From positions 1 to 22,271 of IMG/VR virus record IMGVR_UViG_3300044846_001790: a stretch of 22,271 bases of DNA; one strand, given 5' to 3'. Positions 13,956-20,405 of this stretch are shown here, piece after piece. Position 1 is the stretch's first letter. Every line of letters begins with the position of its first letter. This stretch comes from a virus. The position numbers and the translations under genes were made by a program. The notes under the pieces are model-generated. The model did not search any database, had not been told where the DNA came from, and saw only the letters and a list, made by a program, of their open reading frames with translations.

Positions 13956-13984
13956 TGTACATTTGTTCTGAAATGATGTATAAT
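13956..13984 (+). promoter_or_regulatory. Sigma70-like promoter downstream of inverted repeat copy 2
   Basis: TGTACA (13956-13961), 17 bp, TATAAT (13979-13984). It drives the 64-codon gene at 14015. Confidence 0.75.
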
Positions 13985-14014
13985 TAATCATAGATTGAAA
14001 AAAAGGAATAAATC

Positions 14015-14209
14015 ATGAAAATCACTACTGCAATTTCTATTCTCGAAAAAGAACGTAATTTCTTGGGTCTTGGTCTCTTAGAGTTGCTTCAAGACGTTCA
14101 AAAAAACGGTCGTATGGTTTATTCTAATCAAGTTGTGGAAGCAACATCTGTCTTTATGACTGAAGGCGCAAAGCTTTTTGCCCCTGTTGAAGATGAAGAA
14201 ATTTGCTAA
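14015..14209 (+). CDS. Small phage protein (64 aa), unknown function
   Basis: AAAAGGAA binding site and a dedicated promoter. The product reads MKITTAISILEKERNFLGLG, then LLELLQDVQKNGRMVYSNQV and an acidic C-terminus ending EDEEIC. It looks helical and soluble. Small proteins of this type are common in T4-like phages. It forms a single-gene unit between two copies of the inverted-repeat promoter, which suggests strong separate expression. The function is unknown. Confidence 0.82.
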   Translation: MKITTAISILEKERNFLGLGLLELLQDVQKNGRMVYSNQVVEATSVFMTEGAKLFAPVEDEEIC

Positions 14210-14214
14210 TTAAG

Positions 14215-14232
14215 TGTATCATTTTAGACACA
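14215..14232 (+). promoter_or_regulatory. Conserved inverted repeat, copy 3
   Basis: TGTATC-N6-GACACA, six bases after the preceding stop and followed by CTTTGCAAAAAA. It ends 15 bases before the -35-like TGTAAA, exactly as in copies 1 and 2. The upstream CTGAAGTATTA flank is not kept here. Confidence 0.62.
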
Positions 14233-14247
14233 CTTTGCAAAAAATCT

Positions 14248-14276
14248 TGTAAAAATTTCTAAAACTGTGGTATAAT
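14248..14276 (+). promoter_or_regulatory. Sigma70-like promoter downstream of inverted repeat copy 3
   Basis: TGTAAA (14248-14253), 17 bp, TATAAT (14271-14276) preceded by TGG (extended -10). It drives the gene at 14307. Confidence 0.72.
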
Positions 14277-14306
14277 AGATATATCTACTGAAAAAGGACT
14301 ACTAAA

Positions 14307-14597
14307 ATGGCTAAGCTTTTGATCACAACCCAAGTTTACGAAAACTACGGCAGCGCTGATGAACCTTACTGGAAACCTAAAGGTGGTTCCGATTACGTAG
14401 TTAAGAAAATTAACGTTAACAAAGTCACAGAAACTGTGATGGGCTTGCGTCCTCAAATTGAGTGCGATAACAAAGGTTATCGCGAGTACATCTTGGGCTG
14501 GGAAGTTGTTGCTAATGACTACCTCACAGAGTTCGAAAAAAGCCAGTTGGAGTACGACGGCCGAATTGTTTATCCTGCAAAAGAGTTGGTTTGGTAA
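14307..14597 (+). CDS. Conserved phage protein, unknown function
   Basis: 96 residues with an AAAAGGA binding site. MAKLLITTQVYENYGSADEP, YWKPKGGSDYVVKKI and ILGWEVVANDYLTEFEKSQ are blocks I recognise from a small family in phages and some bacteria, without assigned function. The N-terminal strand plus YENYG suggests a compact alpha/beta fold. It is the first gene of a unit that probably continues into the RNA ligase 24 bases downstream. Confidence 0.85.
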   Translation: MAKLLITTQVYENYGSADEPYWKPKGGSDYVVKKINVNKVTETVMGLRPQIECDNKGYREYILGWEVVANDYLTEFEKSQLEYDGRIVYPAKELVW

Positions 14598-14621
14598 ACT
14601 CTTTATTATGAAAGAAATGAA

Positions 14622-15638
14622 ATGCGTAAACTAGCAAGCATTCGTGTTATTGATAGCATTGGTCCAATTGAAGGGGCTGATGCTATTGAAGTTGCTACCG
14701 TTGGTGGCTGGAAAGTTGTTGTTAAAAAAGGTGAGTTTGCAGTTGGCGATCTCGCTGTGTACCTTGAAATTGATTCTTGGGTTCCTACTGAACTTGCACC
14801 ATTCTTGAGCAAGGGTAAAGAGCCGCGTGAATTCGAAGGCATTAAAGGCGAACGTCTGCGTACTGTAAAATTGCGTGGACAATTATCTCAAGGACTATTG
14901 CTACCGCTTGAGCCAACTTGCGCTAACATTGAGAGCGAGTTGTTTGATGGTCTTGATGTTAGCTTTCCTTTGAACATCGTGAAGTGGGAAAAGCCAATGA
15001 ATGCTCAGCTCGCTGGTATGGCTAAGGGTAACTTTCCTTCGCTGATTCCAAAGACCGACCAAGAGCGTGTACAAAACTTAACTAAAGAAATCAATAACGC
15101 TATTGAACAACGTTTGCGCTTTGAAGTTACTGAAAAGCTAGAAGGTTCTTCAATGACTTGCTACTTGATTGATGGTGTGTTTGGTGTTTGTTCACGCAAC
15201 TTGGATTTGAAAGAAACTGAAGGTAATTCTTTTTGGTCTACTGCTCGCCGTGATGACATTGAAGGTAAGATGCGAGCAATCGATGAGCACTGGAATTTTG
15301 CTATTCAAGGTGAATTGATTGGTCCAGGTATTCAAGGAAATATCTACAACTTGTCTAAACTAGAATTCCGTGTATTTGATGTTTACAACATTCAAATGGG
15401 TGGATACCTAGATCCAGAAGCACGCCGTGATCTAGTTGCTCGTATGGGATTGGAACATGTTCCTGTTCTTACTTCTTTTATGATGGCGATTCCTGTGCCT
15501 GATCTTTTGACTCTTGCAGAAGGCAAGTCAGTTATGGGAATGATTGGTTGCGAACGTGAAGGACTAGTCTTCAAAGAAGTTAACGGTGGCATGTCGTTTA
15601 AAGCCATCTCTAACAAGTATCTTCTTGGCGAAAAATAA
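14622..15638 (+). CDS. RNA ligase, Rnl5 (DraRnl-like) type
   Basis: 338 residues, near the 342 of Deinococcus DraRnl. Residues 1-110 look like the N-terminal OB-type domain of that family (IRVIDSIGPIEGADAIEVA, KKGEFAVGDLAVYLEIDS). A nucleotidyltransferase domain follows: motif I E171-K172-L-E-G175 with Lys172 as the expected AMP-acceptor, CSRNLDL (190-196), motif III FAIQGELIGPGIQ (227-239), motif IV EGLVFK (313-318) and motif V SFKAISNKYL with Lys327 and Lys332. Such ligases seal template-held 3'-OH RNA/5'-phosphate ends using ATP. Repair of tRNA or mRNA cut by host defence nucleases is a likely phage use, by inference. No partner kinase is seen in this window. Confidence 0.92.
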   Translation: MRKLASIRVIDSIGPIEGADAIEVATVGGWKVVVKKGEFAVGDLAVYLEIDSWVPTELAPFLSKGKEPREFEGIKGERLRTVKLRGQLSQGLLLPLEPTCANIESELFDGLDVSFPLNIVKWEKPMNAQLAGMAKGNFPSLIPKTDQERVQNLTKEINNAIEQRLRFEVTEKLEGSSMTCYLIDGVFGVCSRNLDLKETEGNSFWSTARRDDIEGKMRAIDEHWNFAIQGELIGPGIQGNIYNLSKLEFRVFDVYNIQMGGYLDPEARRDLVARMGLEHVPVLTSFMMAIPVPDLLTLAEGKSVMGMIGCEREGLVFKEVNGGMSFKAISNKYLLGEK

Positions 15639-15641
15639 ATA
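15634..15641 (+). promoter_or_regulatory. Possible late promoter (AATAAATA)
   Basis: AATAAATA contains the RNA-ligase stop codon and lies 29 bases before the next ATG. It is one base off the T4 late consensus. Confidence 0.35.
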
Positions 15642-15662
15642 AGTTATTTAGAGGAAATCAAA

Positions 15663-15824
15663 ATGCAACTTAAACTCGACGATAAAAACGGCGTATATGT
15701 TTGGGTAGACGACAACGATGATAAAATCGAGTTGAGTCCGCATTTTGATTACGAAGAAGACGCTTTCCAGTGGTACAGCAGCATTCAAAAAGATCTTTTT
15801 TCTTTTTTGAAGAATTTTGGATAA
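15663..15824 (+). CDS. Small acidic phage protein (53 aa)
   Basis: ATG at 15663 with AGAGGA seven to ten bases upstream. The product begins MQLKLDDKNGVYVWVDDNDD, contains a short EEDAFQWYSSIQ helix and ends DLFSFLKNFG. It is strongly acidic, about one quarter Asp plus Glu. It has no membrane segment and no recognised family. Its stop codon lies inside another late-promoter-like octamer that precedes the next gene. Confidence 0.75.
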   Translation: MQLKLDDKNGVYVWVDDNDDKIELSPHFDYEEDAFQWYSSIQKDLFSFLKNFG

Positions 15825-15827
15825 ATA
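15820..15827 (+). promoter_or_regulatory. Possible late promoter (GATAAATA)
   Basis: GATAAATA contains the stop codon of the preceding 53-residue gene and lies 32 bases before the ATG at 15852. Confidence 0.38.
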
Positions 15828-15851
15828 AGATTAACATACAAAGGATTTATA

Positions 15852-16337
15852 ATGATTACATTGAAAGAGTGGATGGAACTGGTGGAATATCGTATTACTG
15901 AAGGTAGTACTTATAATCTGTACAGTAGCGATGCTTATAATTTGTCTTCGTGGAGTGGTGAACAAGACGGATACAGTATGGCAATTACATTTGATACTGT
16001 TACGCAAATTGTTTATTGTGTAGAAGCTTGTGACTATGCTAATAACCGTGCGTATCGTATTGTCAATCCTGCTTACAAAGGTGTTGATAAGCATGCTGAA
16101 GCGTGGGACGACGTTAACTGGATTGACTTGGAAGTCGATGACGACTTTATTCAAAAGTGCTTGGCTATTAAAGAAGGTGAAGACTACGACAATCGAGTTA
16201 TGATTCCGCTTACACTTCCAGACAACGAAATGTTTGAAATCATGAAAATGGCACATGAACGCGACATGACTCTTAACGCTTTTATTGAAGAAGTTCTTGA
16301 AGACTATGTGACTAAGCATGAGCATATGATAAAATAA
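15852..16337 (+). CDS. Conserved T4-like phage protein, unknown function
   Basis: 161 residues with an AAAGGA site. MITLKEWMELVEYRITEGS, SSWSGEQDGYSM, ITFDTVTQIVYCVEACDY and AYRIVNPAYK are typical of a family common in marine T4-like phages. The last 50 residues (LPDNEMFEIMKMAHERDMT then LNAFIEEVLEDYV) resemble a short helix-helix segment like the second half of a ribbon-helix-helix protein, which may mean DNA binding or dimerisation. The domain resemblance is weak and no function is known. Confidence 0.87.
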   Translation: MITLKEWMELVEYRITEGSTYNLYSSDAYNLSSWSGEQDGYSMAITFDTVTQIVYCVEACDYANNRAYRIVNPAYKGVDKHAEAWDDVNWIDLEVDDDFIQKCLAIKEGEDYDNRVMIPLTLPDNEMFEIMKMAHERDMTLNAFIEEVLEDYVTKHEHMIK

Positions 16338-16350
16338 TTAAAGGACAAAT

Positions 16351-17007
16351 ATGCTAGAAACAATTTGCGATGTAATGCTAGATGCTTACAAGCGCAACTG
16401 GATTACGAGTCGTGATGGTAATGTAAGTATACGCCATCACGACCGTGATCATTTTTATATTACGCCAAGTGGTGTGCGTAAGCAAACATTACAGCCTGAT
16501 CAGTTTAAAAAGATCAGCATTGACAAAAGCATACATAGTGGTTATGGATTAGCCGCATTTAATTACAGTTGGCGAGATCTTCCTTACACTGATATTAGTT
16601 CTAATCTAAAGCCAAGTGGAGAAATTCCTTTACACTTTGGTTTGCAAAAACAAATGGGCCAACACAAAGATGATGTTCGTGTAGTAGTTCACGTGCATCC
16701 TACTTATTGTATTGCTGCAATGCATGCTGGAATTGATCTTAGTACCATTAGTAATGCATTCCCTGAACTTAATCGCTATACTAAAGTCGCACCCAATGTT
16801 GGTGATGTACCTCCCATTAGTCAAGAACTCGCTGATAGATGTCACGAGAATCTTCAACTCGATGATCGCGGCACCATCGCGTATGACATCGTAGGCATCA
16901 AAGGACATGGTGTAGTTGCCATTGACACGAGCCCGTGGAGAGCGTACGAGCATATTGAACGTCTTGAGCACATTTGTAAAATTGTACTTGCGTCAGGAAA
17001 AATATGA
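16351..17007 (+). CDS. Class II aldolase/adducin-family protein
   Basis: 218 residues with AAAGGA upstream. It follows the L-fuculose/L-ribulose-phosphate aldolase plan: SRDGNVSIR (20-28), YITPSGVRK (36-44), the catalytic-type Glu91 in [11 protein letters not shown], the zinc ligands His114 and His116 in [11 protein letters not shown] and His186 in GIKGHGVVA. All three histidines are present, so a metal-dependent enzyme is likely. Family members cleave or isomerise sugar phosphates; some act as methylthioribulose-1-phosphate dehydratase. The substrate cannot be decided. Its stop overlaps the start of the ErpA-like gene (17004-17007, ATGA), so the two are translationally coupled. Confidence 0.9.
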   Translation: MLETICDVMLDAYKRNWITSRDGNVSIRHHDRDHFYITPSGVRKQTLQPDQFKKISIDKSIHSGYGLAAFNYSWRDLPYTDISSNLKPSGEIPLHFGLQKQMGQHKDDVRVVVHVHPTYCIAAMHAGIDLSTISNAFPELNRYTKVAPNVGDVPPISQELADRCHENLQLDDRGTIAYDIVGIKGHGVVAIDTSPWRAYEHIERLEHICKIVLASGKI

Positions 17008-17327
17008 TTAATATTACTGACGCTGCAGCAATCAAGATTGCCGACATTGTCGCAGAAGAAAATAATCCCAAAGTTAAACTACGAACCTTTGTTCAAGGTG
17101 GTGGATGTAGCGGATTTAGTTATGGGTTTACTTTAGATGAAGAACAAAATGAAGACGACTTTGTAATAGAAAAATCCGGAATTGTAATTTTGGTTGACTC
17201 TATGAGTATGCAATATTTGCAAGGTGCAATCATAGACTATAAAGATGACCTTAGTGGTAGTCAGTTTGTAATCAATAATCCAAATGCACAATCATCTTGT
17301 GGATGCGGTAGTAGTTTTTCAGTATAA
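17004..17327 (+). CDS. A-type iron-sulphur carrier, ErpA-like
   Basis: 107 residues. The three cluster-binding cysteines of the A-type carrier family are present: Cys35 in [13 protein letters not shown], and Cys99 and Cys101 in [11 protein letters not shown]. The [25 protein letters not shown] and [14 protein letters not shown] blocks match the ErpA subgroup more closely than IscA. Such proteins receive Fe-S clusters from the assembly scaffold and pass them to target enzymes. Host targets are unknown; class Ia ribonucleotide reductase is not an Fe-S enzyme. It is coupled to the aldolase upstream and followed after 21 bases by an IscA-like gene. Confidence 0.94.
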   Translation: MINITDAAAIKIADIVAEENNPKVKLRTFVQGGGCSGFSYGFTLDEEQNEDDFVIEKSGIVILVDSMSMQYLQGAIIDYKDDLSGSQFVINNPNAQSSCGCGSSFSV

Positions 17328-17348
17328 GAAAATAAAGTATGCTAACAC

Positions 17349-17675
17349 ATGATTACTATAACTGATCTTGCTTATCAGAAAATTAAAAGAAGTCTAACTA
17401 AACGCGGTAATGGTGTTGGTATTAGGATTGCAGTAAGGACAACAGGATGTTCAGGACTTGCTTACGTATTAGAATATGTAGATAAACTTGAATGTGAAGT
17501 TGGTATAACAAATTATGCGCAGCCAGACTTTGCAGTGTTAGTAAGTACTAAAGACGAACCATACTTGAACGGTTTAACGATGGATTGGGTTCGTAACGGA
17601 CTCAATGAAGGCTTTGATTTTAAAAACCCAAATGAGCGTGACCGATGTGGTTGCGGAGAAAGTTTTAGAGTATAA
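17349..17675 (+). CDS. A-type iron-sulphur carrier, IscA-like
   Basis: 108 residues, about the length of bacterial IscA. VRTTGCSGLAYVLEYVD (Cys34) and GLNEGFDFKNPNERDRCGCGESF split across the C-terminus (Cys100, Cys102) match IscA rather than ErpA. All three ligand cysteines are kept, so the protein should bind a cluster or iron. Gene order and the different subgroup show that this is not a simple recent duplication of the preceding gene. The ribosome binding site is weak; coupling to the upstream gene is possible. Confidence 0.94.
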   Translation: MITITDLAYQKIKRSLTKRGNGVGIRIAVRTTGCSGLAYVLEYVDKLECEVGITNYAQPDFAVLVSTKDEPYLNGLTMDWVRNGLNEGFDFKNPNERDRCGCGESFRV

Positions 17676-17686
17676 GGAAATTAACA

Positions 17687-18019
17687 ATGCACTCTCAAAT
17701 ACCAGCAGAAGGAATATTAAAGATAAACGACTGGGGTAGTTCTCGCGTTTATCAAGTTGTGTGTGGTTGCAACAATCCAGATCATAGTCATAATGTTTGG
17801 GTTGAAGCAGATGAAAGCGGTGTAAACGTTATAATCTATACAACGAATACTAGTAAGTTTTGGACTAAAAATCGTTGGCGACAAATTTGGGAACTCTTAA
17901 CAACAGGCCAAGTTGAGCAAGAAGTTGGCCTTATAATGAGCGAGCAACAGACTCTTAACTATGCAAAAAGTTTAACACTAGCTATAGAGGATGTAAAAGG
18001 TTTTAAAAAGAAGCGATGA
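17687..18019 (+). CDS. Conserved phage protein with Cys/His cluster
   Basis: 110 residues with an AAGGAAA site. The central VVCGCNNPDHSHNVWVEAD carries Cys26, Cys28, His33 and His35, a possible C-x-C-x4-H-x-H metal site. WTKNRWRQIWELLTTGQVE and a helical, basic C-terminus (VKGFKKKR) follow. I recall this as a recurrent hypothetical protein of marine phages. Metal binding is inferred from the residue pattern only. It directly follows the Fe-S carrier genes, but a functional link is not shown. Confidence 0.85.
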   Translation: MHSQIPAEGILKINDWGSSRVYQVVCGCNNPDHSHNVWVEADESGVNVIIYTTNTSKFWTKNRWRQIWELLTTGQVEQEVGLIMSEQQTLNYAKSLTLAIEDVKGFKKKR

Positions 18020-18026
18020 GATTTTA

Positions 18027-18590
18027 ATGGATGACTGCGACGTTTGGAAGTTTATAGATAACGAAGACGCTTGGATTTATGATAAACTCATATTATCCAA
18101 GCGTCTTGGTTATTATTGCGGGCCTTCTGGTGTTGCACCTGAAAAGTCTGACACATATATTGTAAGACCAATATCTAACTATCGCATGATGGGCCGTGGC
18201 TCAGGATTCTTGTTTATTAATGCGGGTGAAGATATTATACCCGATGGTTATTTTTGGTGCGAAATATTCACTGGAAGACATTTAACCTTTGATTATAATC
18301 GAGGTGTTCAGACACTTGCCGTTGAAGGATTTAAAGATGATGCAAGAACAGATAGGTTTGCATCGTGGAAAAAAACAAATGACGTTTTTAAATTGCCAGA
18401 AATGTTACTGGCAATTGCTGTTAAATATGAATGGATGAATGTAGAAGTCATTGACAACAAAATTATAGAAGTTCATTTGCGATATAACGATGATTTTGCA
18501 GGGCATGACGCTGACGAAGTTATTCCAATATGGAAAGAAAACTTTTATGATAGCCCATGTGGTGATAGAATAGGTTTTCTACTTAAATAA
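18027..18590 (+). CDS. Conserved T4-like phage protein, unknown function
   Basis: 187 residues. WIYDKLILSKRLGYYCGPSG, YIVRPISNYRMMGRGSGF, GYFWCEIFTGRHLTFDY and VIDNKIIEVHLRYN are blocks conserved in marine T4-like phages. The N-terminal segment and the VRP, WCE and IEVHLR strands are reminiscent of ATP-grasp proteins, but no complete nucleotide-binding set is visible, so this is only a suggestion. It starts seven bases after the previous stop and probably belongs to the same transcript. Confidence 0.86.
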   Translation: MDDCDVWKFIDNEDAWIYDKLILSKRLGYYCGPSGVAPEKSDTYIVRPISNYRMMGRGSGFLFINAGEDIIPDGYFWCEIFTGRHLTFDYNRGVQTLAVEGFKDDARTDRFASWKKTNDVFKLPEMLLAIAVKYEWMNVEVIDNKIIEVHLRYNDDFAGHDADEVIPIWKENFYDSPCGDRIGFLLK

Positions 18591-18594
18591 TTAT

Positions 18595-18720
18595 ATGTTT
18601 GATATTATATTAACAATCATTAAGTCTATTACGCTCATGTTAATCGTGGCTATATGGTCATTGCTTATTTTGGCACTTAGTTTTAAGTTTATAAAATATA
18701 TTATTAGTCTATTAGGTTAA
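18595..18720 (+). CDS. Very small membrane protein (41 aa)
   Basis: ATG at 18595, four bases after the previous stop. The product is almost entirely hydrophobic (MFDIILTIIKSITLMLIVAI, then WSLLILALSFKFIKYIIS), one long or two short membrane helices with scattered lysines. There is no convincing Shine-Dalgarno sequence, so coupling to the upstream gene would be needed. Its reality is moderately likely because it fills the gap between two tightly packed genes. The function is unknown. Confidence 0.5.
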   Translation: MFDIILTIIKSITLMLIVAIWSLLILALSFKFIKYIISLLG

Positions 18721-18742
18721 GCACAGATTCAAAGGAAATTTT

Positions 18743-19927
18743 ATGGGTGGGAATAAAAGAGTAGCAGTTATTGGTGCTGGTATTGCTGGGATTACTACAG
18801 CATATTACCTTGCTAAAGAAGGATATACTGTGCGTGTATACGAACAAGAACCATATCCAGCAATGCGCACTAGTTTTGCTAATGGTGGACAAGTTTCAGT
18901 GAGTAATAGTGAAGTTTGGACGACATGGAGCAATGTTAAAAAAGGCATCGGCTGGATGTTTAAAAAAGATGCTCCATTGCTAATTAGGCCTAAACTAGAT
19001 CTAGCTCAATGGAAGTGGATGGCAAAATTTTTGTATCATACTGCAATAGGTTCATATGAAGAAAATACAAAAGAAACTATTAGGCTGGGTCTTGAAGCTG
19101 ACAAACTTTATAAAGAGATTATTGCAGAAGAAGGTCTTGCGTTCGATCAAACACAATGCGGCATTCTGCATTTTTATAAAAGCGCTAAATACTTTGAAAG
19201 CGCAAAAGTTGTGCAATCATTATATCAAAGCAGCGGATCAGCGTGGGATATTCTAGGACCTATGCAAACAAAATCTTTAGATAAAGCGTTAATAGATATT
19301 AAAGGTGTTGTCGGTGGTGCTTGGACACACCATGATTGGACTGGAGATATTCACAAATTCTGTTATCAGTTGTCTAAAGTATTAGAAAAAGAATATGACG
19401 TAATGTTTCATTACAATTGCAAGCCAGCAACTCTGAATTATCTTTTAACAGATTATGACGCTATAGTTATAGCCGCTGGTGTAGGTTCTGAAAAATTAGC
19501 AAATACCATTGGTGATAGTCTAGGCATTTATCCAGTTAAAGGATATTCAATTACAATTAATAACGTTGATCCAAGATATTTACCTAGAGTAAGTTTGCTT
19601 GATGATGAAGCTAAGATTGTAACTAGCTCACTTGGAAACCGTTTTAGAGTAGCAGGTACTGCAGAACTTACTGGCGAAAACTATGATATTCGTAGAGATC
19701 GCATTCAGCCTTTGCTAGACTGGGTACATAAAAACTTTCCAAACATTAATACTCGCGATTATACGCAATGGGCATGTTTGCGACCAATGACACCTAATAT
19801 GATGCCAATTGTTAAACAGAGCAAAAGAAACGATAAAGTATTTTATCATGCTGGTCATGGTCATTTGGGTTGGACACTAAGTCCTGCTACTGCTAAACAA
19901 GTAGTTGAGTTAATTAAAAATGCTTAA
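18743..19927 (+). CDS. D-amino-acid dehydrogenase-like FAD oxidoreductase (DadA family)
   Basis: 394 residues, a little shorter than bacterial DadA (about 415-435), with an AAAGGAAA site. An N-terminal dinucleotide-binding fold has VIGAGIAGITTAYYLA (9-24) and the FAD-ribose acid at VYEQE (33-37). TSFANGGQVSVS (43-54) is the DadA-type signature. The C-terminal FAD motifs are LRPMTPNMMPIV and YHAGHGHLGWTLSPATA. It should oxidise D-amino acids or a related amine to the keto acid and ammonia, passing electrons to a quinone at the membrane. The substrate in infected cells is unknown. Its stop overlaps the next gene by eight bases. Confidence 0.92.
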   Translation: MGGNKRVAVIGAGIAGITTAYYLAKEGYTVRVYEQEPYPAMRTSFANGGQVSVSNSEVWTTWSNVKKGIGWMFKKDAPLLIRPKLDLAQWKWMAKFLYHTAIGSYEENTKETIRLGLEADKLYKEIIAEEGLAFDQTQCGILHFYKSAKYFESAKVVQSLYQSSGSAWDILGPMQTKSLDKALIDIKGVVGGAWTHHDWTGDIHKFCYQLSKVLEKEYDVMFHYNCKPATLNYLLTDYDAIVIAAGVGSEKLANTIGDSLGIYPVKGYSITINNVDPRYLPRVSLLDDEAKIVTSSLGNRFRVAGTAELTGENYDIRRDRIQPLLDWVHKNFPNINTRDYTQWACLRPMTPNMMPIVKQSKRNDKVFYHAGHGHLGWTLSPATAKQVVELIKNA

Positions 19928-20405
19928 TATGTTTGGTGAAATGCTGCCAGGATTAGAAATAATTCAGCATGTAAAGCATAAAGATAGTCGTGGAGACTTT
20001 TGCGAAGCATGGAAACTTGGCAATGATAGTATGCGAGGTCCAACACACAACGGCTGGCCATTTCGCCAATTAAACATAGCAACATCTTCTAAAAATGTTC
20101 TAAGAGGAATGCACAGGCAAAATCAATTTAAATGTGTTATGCCGGTTTACGGCAAAATATTCGATGTAGCATTAGAACCAGAATCAGGTAAATGGTTTGG
20201 TATAGAATTAGATGAAACTTGCGCTTTACTAATACCACCACAATACGCTCACGGATATCTAGTTATGTCAGACAAAACTGTTGTACAATATATAGTTGAT
20301 AGACCCTACAATAAAGCAGAAGAAGAAAATTTTAATTGGAACAAATACGGGATTGAGTGGCCTATTCAAGGTACTCCAATCCTGTCAGTTAAGGATACAG
20401 AATGA
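19920..20405 (+). CDS. dTDP-4-dehydrorhamnose 3,5-epimerase-like protein (RmlC family)
   Basis: 161 residues, shorter than typical RmlC (about 180); an in-frame start at 19929 is also possible. Cupin-type blocks match the family: SRGDFCEAW, RQLNIATSSKNVLRGMHRQ with His65, QFKCVMPVYGKIFDVALE with Lys71, and IPPQYAHGYLVMS with His111. The WNKYGIEWP segment (140-148) corresponds to a WNDP-like site in classical RmlC, and Lys142 seems to stand where the catalytic Asp partner is expected; by eye this is uncertain. It may be a sugar 3-epimerase or 3,4-ketoisomerase relative. No other dTDP-rhamnose genes are present. The stop overlaps the next start (ATGA). Confidence 0.88.
   Translation: MLNMFGEMLPGLEIIQHVKHKDSRGDFCEAWKLGNDSMRGPTHNGWPFRQLNIATSSKNVLRGMHRQNQFKCVMPVYGKIFDVALEPESGKWFGIELDETCALLIPPQYAHGYLVMSDKTVVQYIVDRPYNKAEEENFNWNKYGIEWPIQGTPILSVKDTE

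Noticed and set aside
14608-14634. Eight-codon open frame (MKEMKCVN) overlapping the RNA-ligase start
   Set aside because: It is too short to judge, and no regulatory logic such as codon bias or attenuation hairpin is visible.
15831-16325. 164-codon open frame on the minus strand
   Set aside because: It lies opposite a conserved phage gene at 15852-16337. Like the antisense frames at 3179-3508 and 8389-8709, it has no binding site or protein likeness.
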